A program made the translations under genes and the position numbers. A DNA stretch of 64,000 nt from Bacteroidales bacterium. GTDB lineage: Bacteria > Bacteroidota > Bacteroidia > Bacteroidales > UBA932. Below, in pieces: positions 63,163 to 64,000 of this stretch. The first letter of the stretch is position 1; every line of letters begins with the position of its first letter. Under the pieces are notes generated by a model. That model did no database searches, was not told the origin of the DNA, and saw only the letters and a program-made list of their open reading frames with translations. The stretch lies in NCBI GenBank assembly GCA_020026275.1, contig JAHHQQ010000006.1, positions 1 to 64,000 of the forward strand, given 5' to 3'.

Positions 63163-63614
63163 AATTTCAATATTTCAAATTTCACGTAATGTCAATTAAT
63201 AAATTTATCATTATCTAACCATCTTCTTAGAACTGGAAAAACGAAGATCCAAGATGAAAAATTTAGAAAATCCAGTCTTTCCTTCTTGAAAACTATGAAA
63301 TCCATATAGTGCCCGATACCTCACATATACGTACTCTTCGATAACATCAGGTTATCTTTTCATTTCTGGTGCATCATGAACTGAATATCGCGAAAGGCAT
63401 GAGACATTTCTTCTAAATGGATTTCAATTGTTCATTCGCCAATTCTTCTTATCAGTCGAAACTTTTAATTTTTATAATACTATGTTTCAATCTGTTATGA
63501 ATCTCGCAATTTTTTTATATGACGAATTCTGATATTGTTGCGGCAGAAAAAGAAACAATCATAGGATATGAACGTGACCGACTGCTCCTTCTGCCGCAAG
63601 ACATCTTTCAAAAT
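63163..63614. other. Intergenic region, no gene seen
   Basis: 452 bp between the AraC start and the end of the last, partial gene. It is A/T-rich with no supported ORF. A perfect 11-bp inverted repeat, TTGCGGCAGAA (63538-63548) and TTCTGCCGCAA (63589-63599), flanks 40 bp just beyond the partial gene's stop. Confidence 0.6.
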
Positions 63615-64000
63615 TTAGAACGCAAGGACACAACGAACTATTCCTCTTCCTGTATTCTTTGGGATACGATCAAAATTCAAAGACTCTTTACTTCCGATAG
63701 CATCTTGGTAAAAATACACATCATACACAGCTTCTTTCGAAAATTCTGAGGAAGACCAGTACCAATCATGCATACTGAAAGCCAAGTAATTAACTCCTCC
63801 ATCTTTTAACTTGACGAGAATCTTGTTTATATTATGCAATGCTTTCCCAGCACATCCTTCCAATGCTATATTCTGTGAAGGACAGTCTTTTGCCTGCTGC
63901 ACCTCTGCAATTCCCCCGATACCGTCTTGACCCAAAATATCCATCCATTCTCCAATGCTAGGCAAATACCACGTAGTAGTTTTACTAGGAGTGGGAACCT
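63615..64000 (-). CDS. Fimbrillin/paralogous-domain-like protein, C-terminal part (cut by window edge)
   Basis: Only the last about 128 residues lie in the window, entering from the right edge and ending near 63615. TTTWYLPSIGEWMDILGQDG, SMHDWYWSSSEF and a final IPKNTGRGIVRCVLAF fit the C-terminal domain of Bacteroidota fimbrillin-family and Fibrobacter-type paralogous-domain surface proteins. The signal and N-terminal domain are outside the window. Role in surface adhesion or structure is inference. Confidence 0.6.
   Translation of the reverse strand, partial: VPTPSKTTTWYLPSIGEWMDILGQDGIGGIAEVQQAKDCPSQNIALEGCAGKALHNINKILVKLKDGGVNYLAFSMHDWYWSSSEFSKEAVYDVYFYQDAIGSKESLNFDRIPKNTGRGIVRCVLAF

Noticed and set aside
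63519..63749. 76-codon plus-strand frame near the right end
   Set aside because: Overlaps the partial fimbrillin-like gene on the other strand and the inverted repeat; no protein features.

Overview
The window is chromosomal DNA of a member of the Bacteroidota, most likely of the order Bacteroidales (inference). The support is the gene content: two SusC/SusD pairs, FecR-type anti-sigma and ECF sigma genes, DUF4876, DUF6850, DUF5018 and DUF4434 families, TonB receptors with N-terminal carboxypeptidase-regulatory domains, many lipoproteins, and promoter-like TAnnTTTG boxes. No rRNA, tRNA, CRISPR array or intact transposon was found.

Layout. 1-2449 (+): the end of an AraC-type regulator, an unknown lipoprotein and a PagL-like acyloxyacyl hydrolase. 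2458-3978 (-): a sulfatase. 4066-5115 (-): wreckage of a haem-uptake locus, with a HmuY-like piece joined to a PepSY-like piece. 5172-14928 (-): a tight operon of TonB-dependent receptor, DUF4876 lipoprotein, DUF6850 barrel, ChaN-like haem/iron lipoprotein, ABC ATPase and a large Gld-type permease, closed by a strong terminator. Directly upstream (15114-17192, -) lies a lipoprotein with an IdeS/Mac-type cysteine protease domain. 17339-26461: dtd, a DeoR-type regulator, an acyl-ACP thioesterase, a lipase-like hydrolase, an LpxL-like acyltransferase, a TetR regulator, a patatin-less POTRA/beta-barrel protein, and glpK-glpF. This is a lipid and glycerol neighbourhood.

26552-51665 is a glycan-use region. 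Its distal end is decayed: a GH2 enzyme and an ADP-ribosylglycohydrolase/DUF4434 gene are broken by deletions, frameshifts and stops. The intact part encodes GH20 hexosaminidase, two DUF4434 proteins, a Tat-exported metallophosphoesterase, a DUF5018 lipoprotein, SusD and SusC, then FecR with a divergently encoded ECF sigma factor. A further DUF4434 lipoprotein and a second SusD/SusC pair with its own ECF sigma gene (51731-52273) follow. The GH20 and GH2 genes suggest a beta-linked N-acetylhexosamine or mannose-containing host glycan (inference).

52274-56309: a stretch with a ~104-bp tandem repeat and a shared 24-bp repeat, a GDPD-family protein, and an acyl-CoA ligase closed by a near-perfect terminator. 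56395-62244 (-): a complete dlt-like set (adenylating ligase, carrier protein, MBOAT, DltD-like protein) in an apparent operon with an LpxL-like acyltransferase, a translationally coupled small membrane protein and a broken small ORF. 62275-63162 encodes an AraC regulator, and the window ends inside a fimbrillin- or paralogous-domain-like protein.

The two strongest candidates for an undescribed system are the IdeS-like protease plus TonB/DUF4876/DUF6850/ChaN/ABC operon, and the dlt-like operon in an organism whose envelope should lack teichoic acid.
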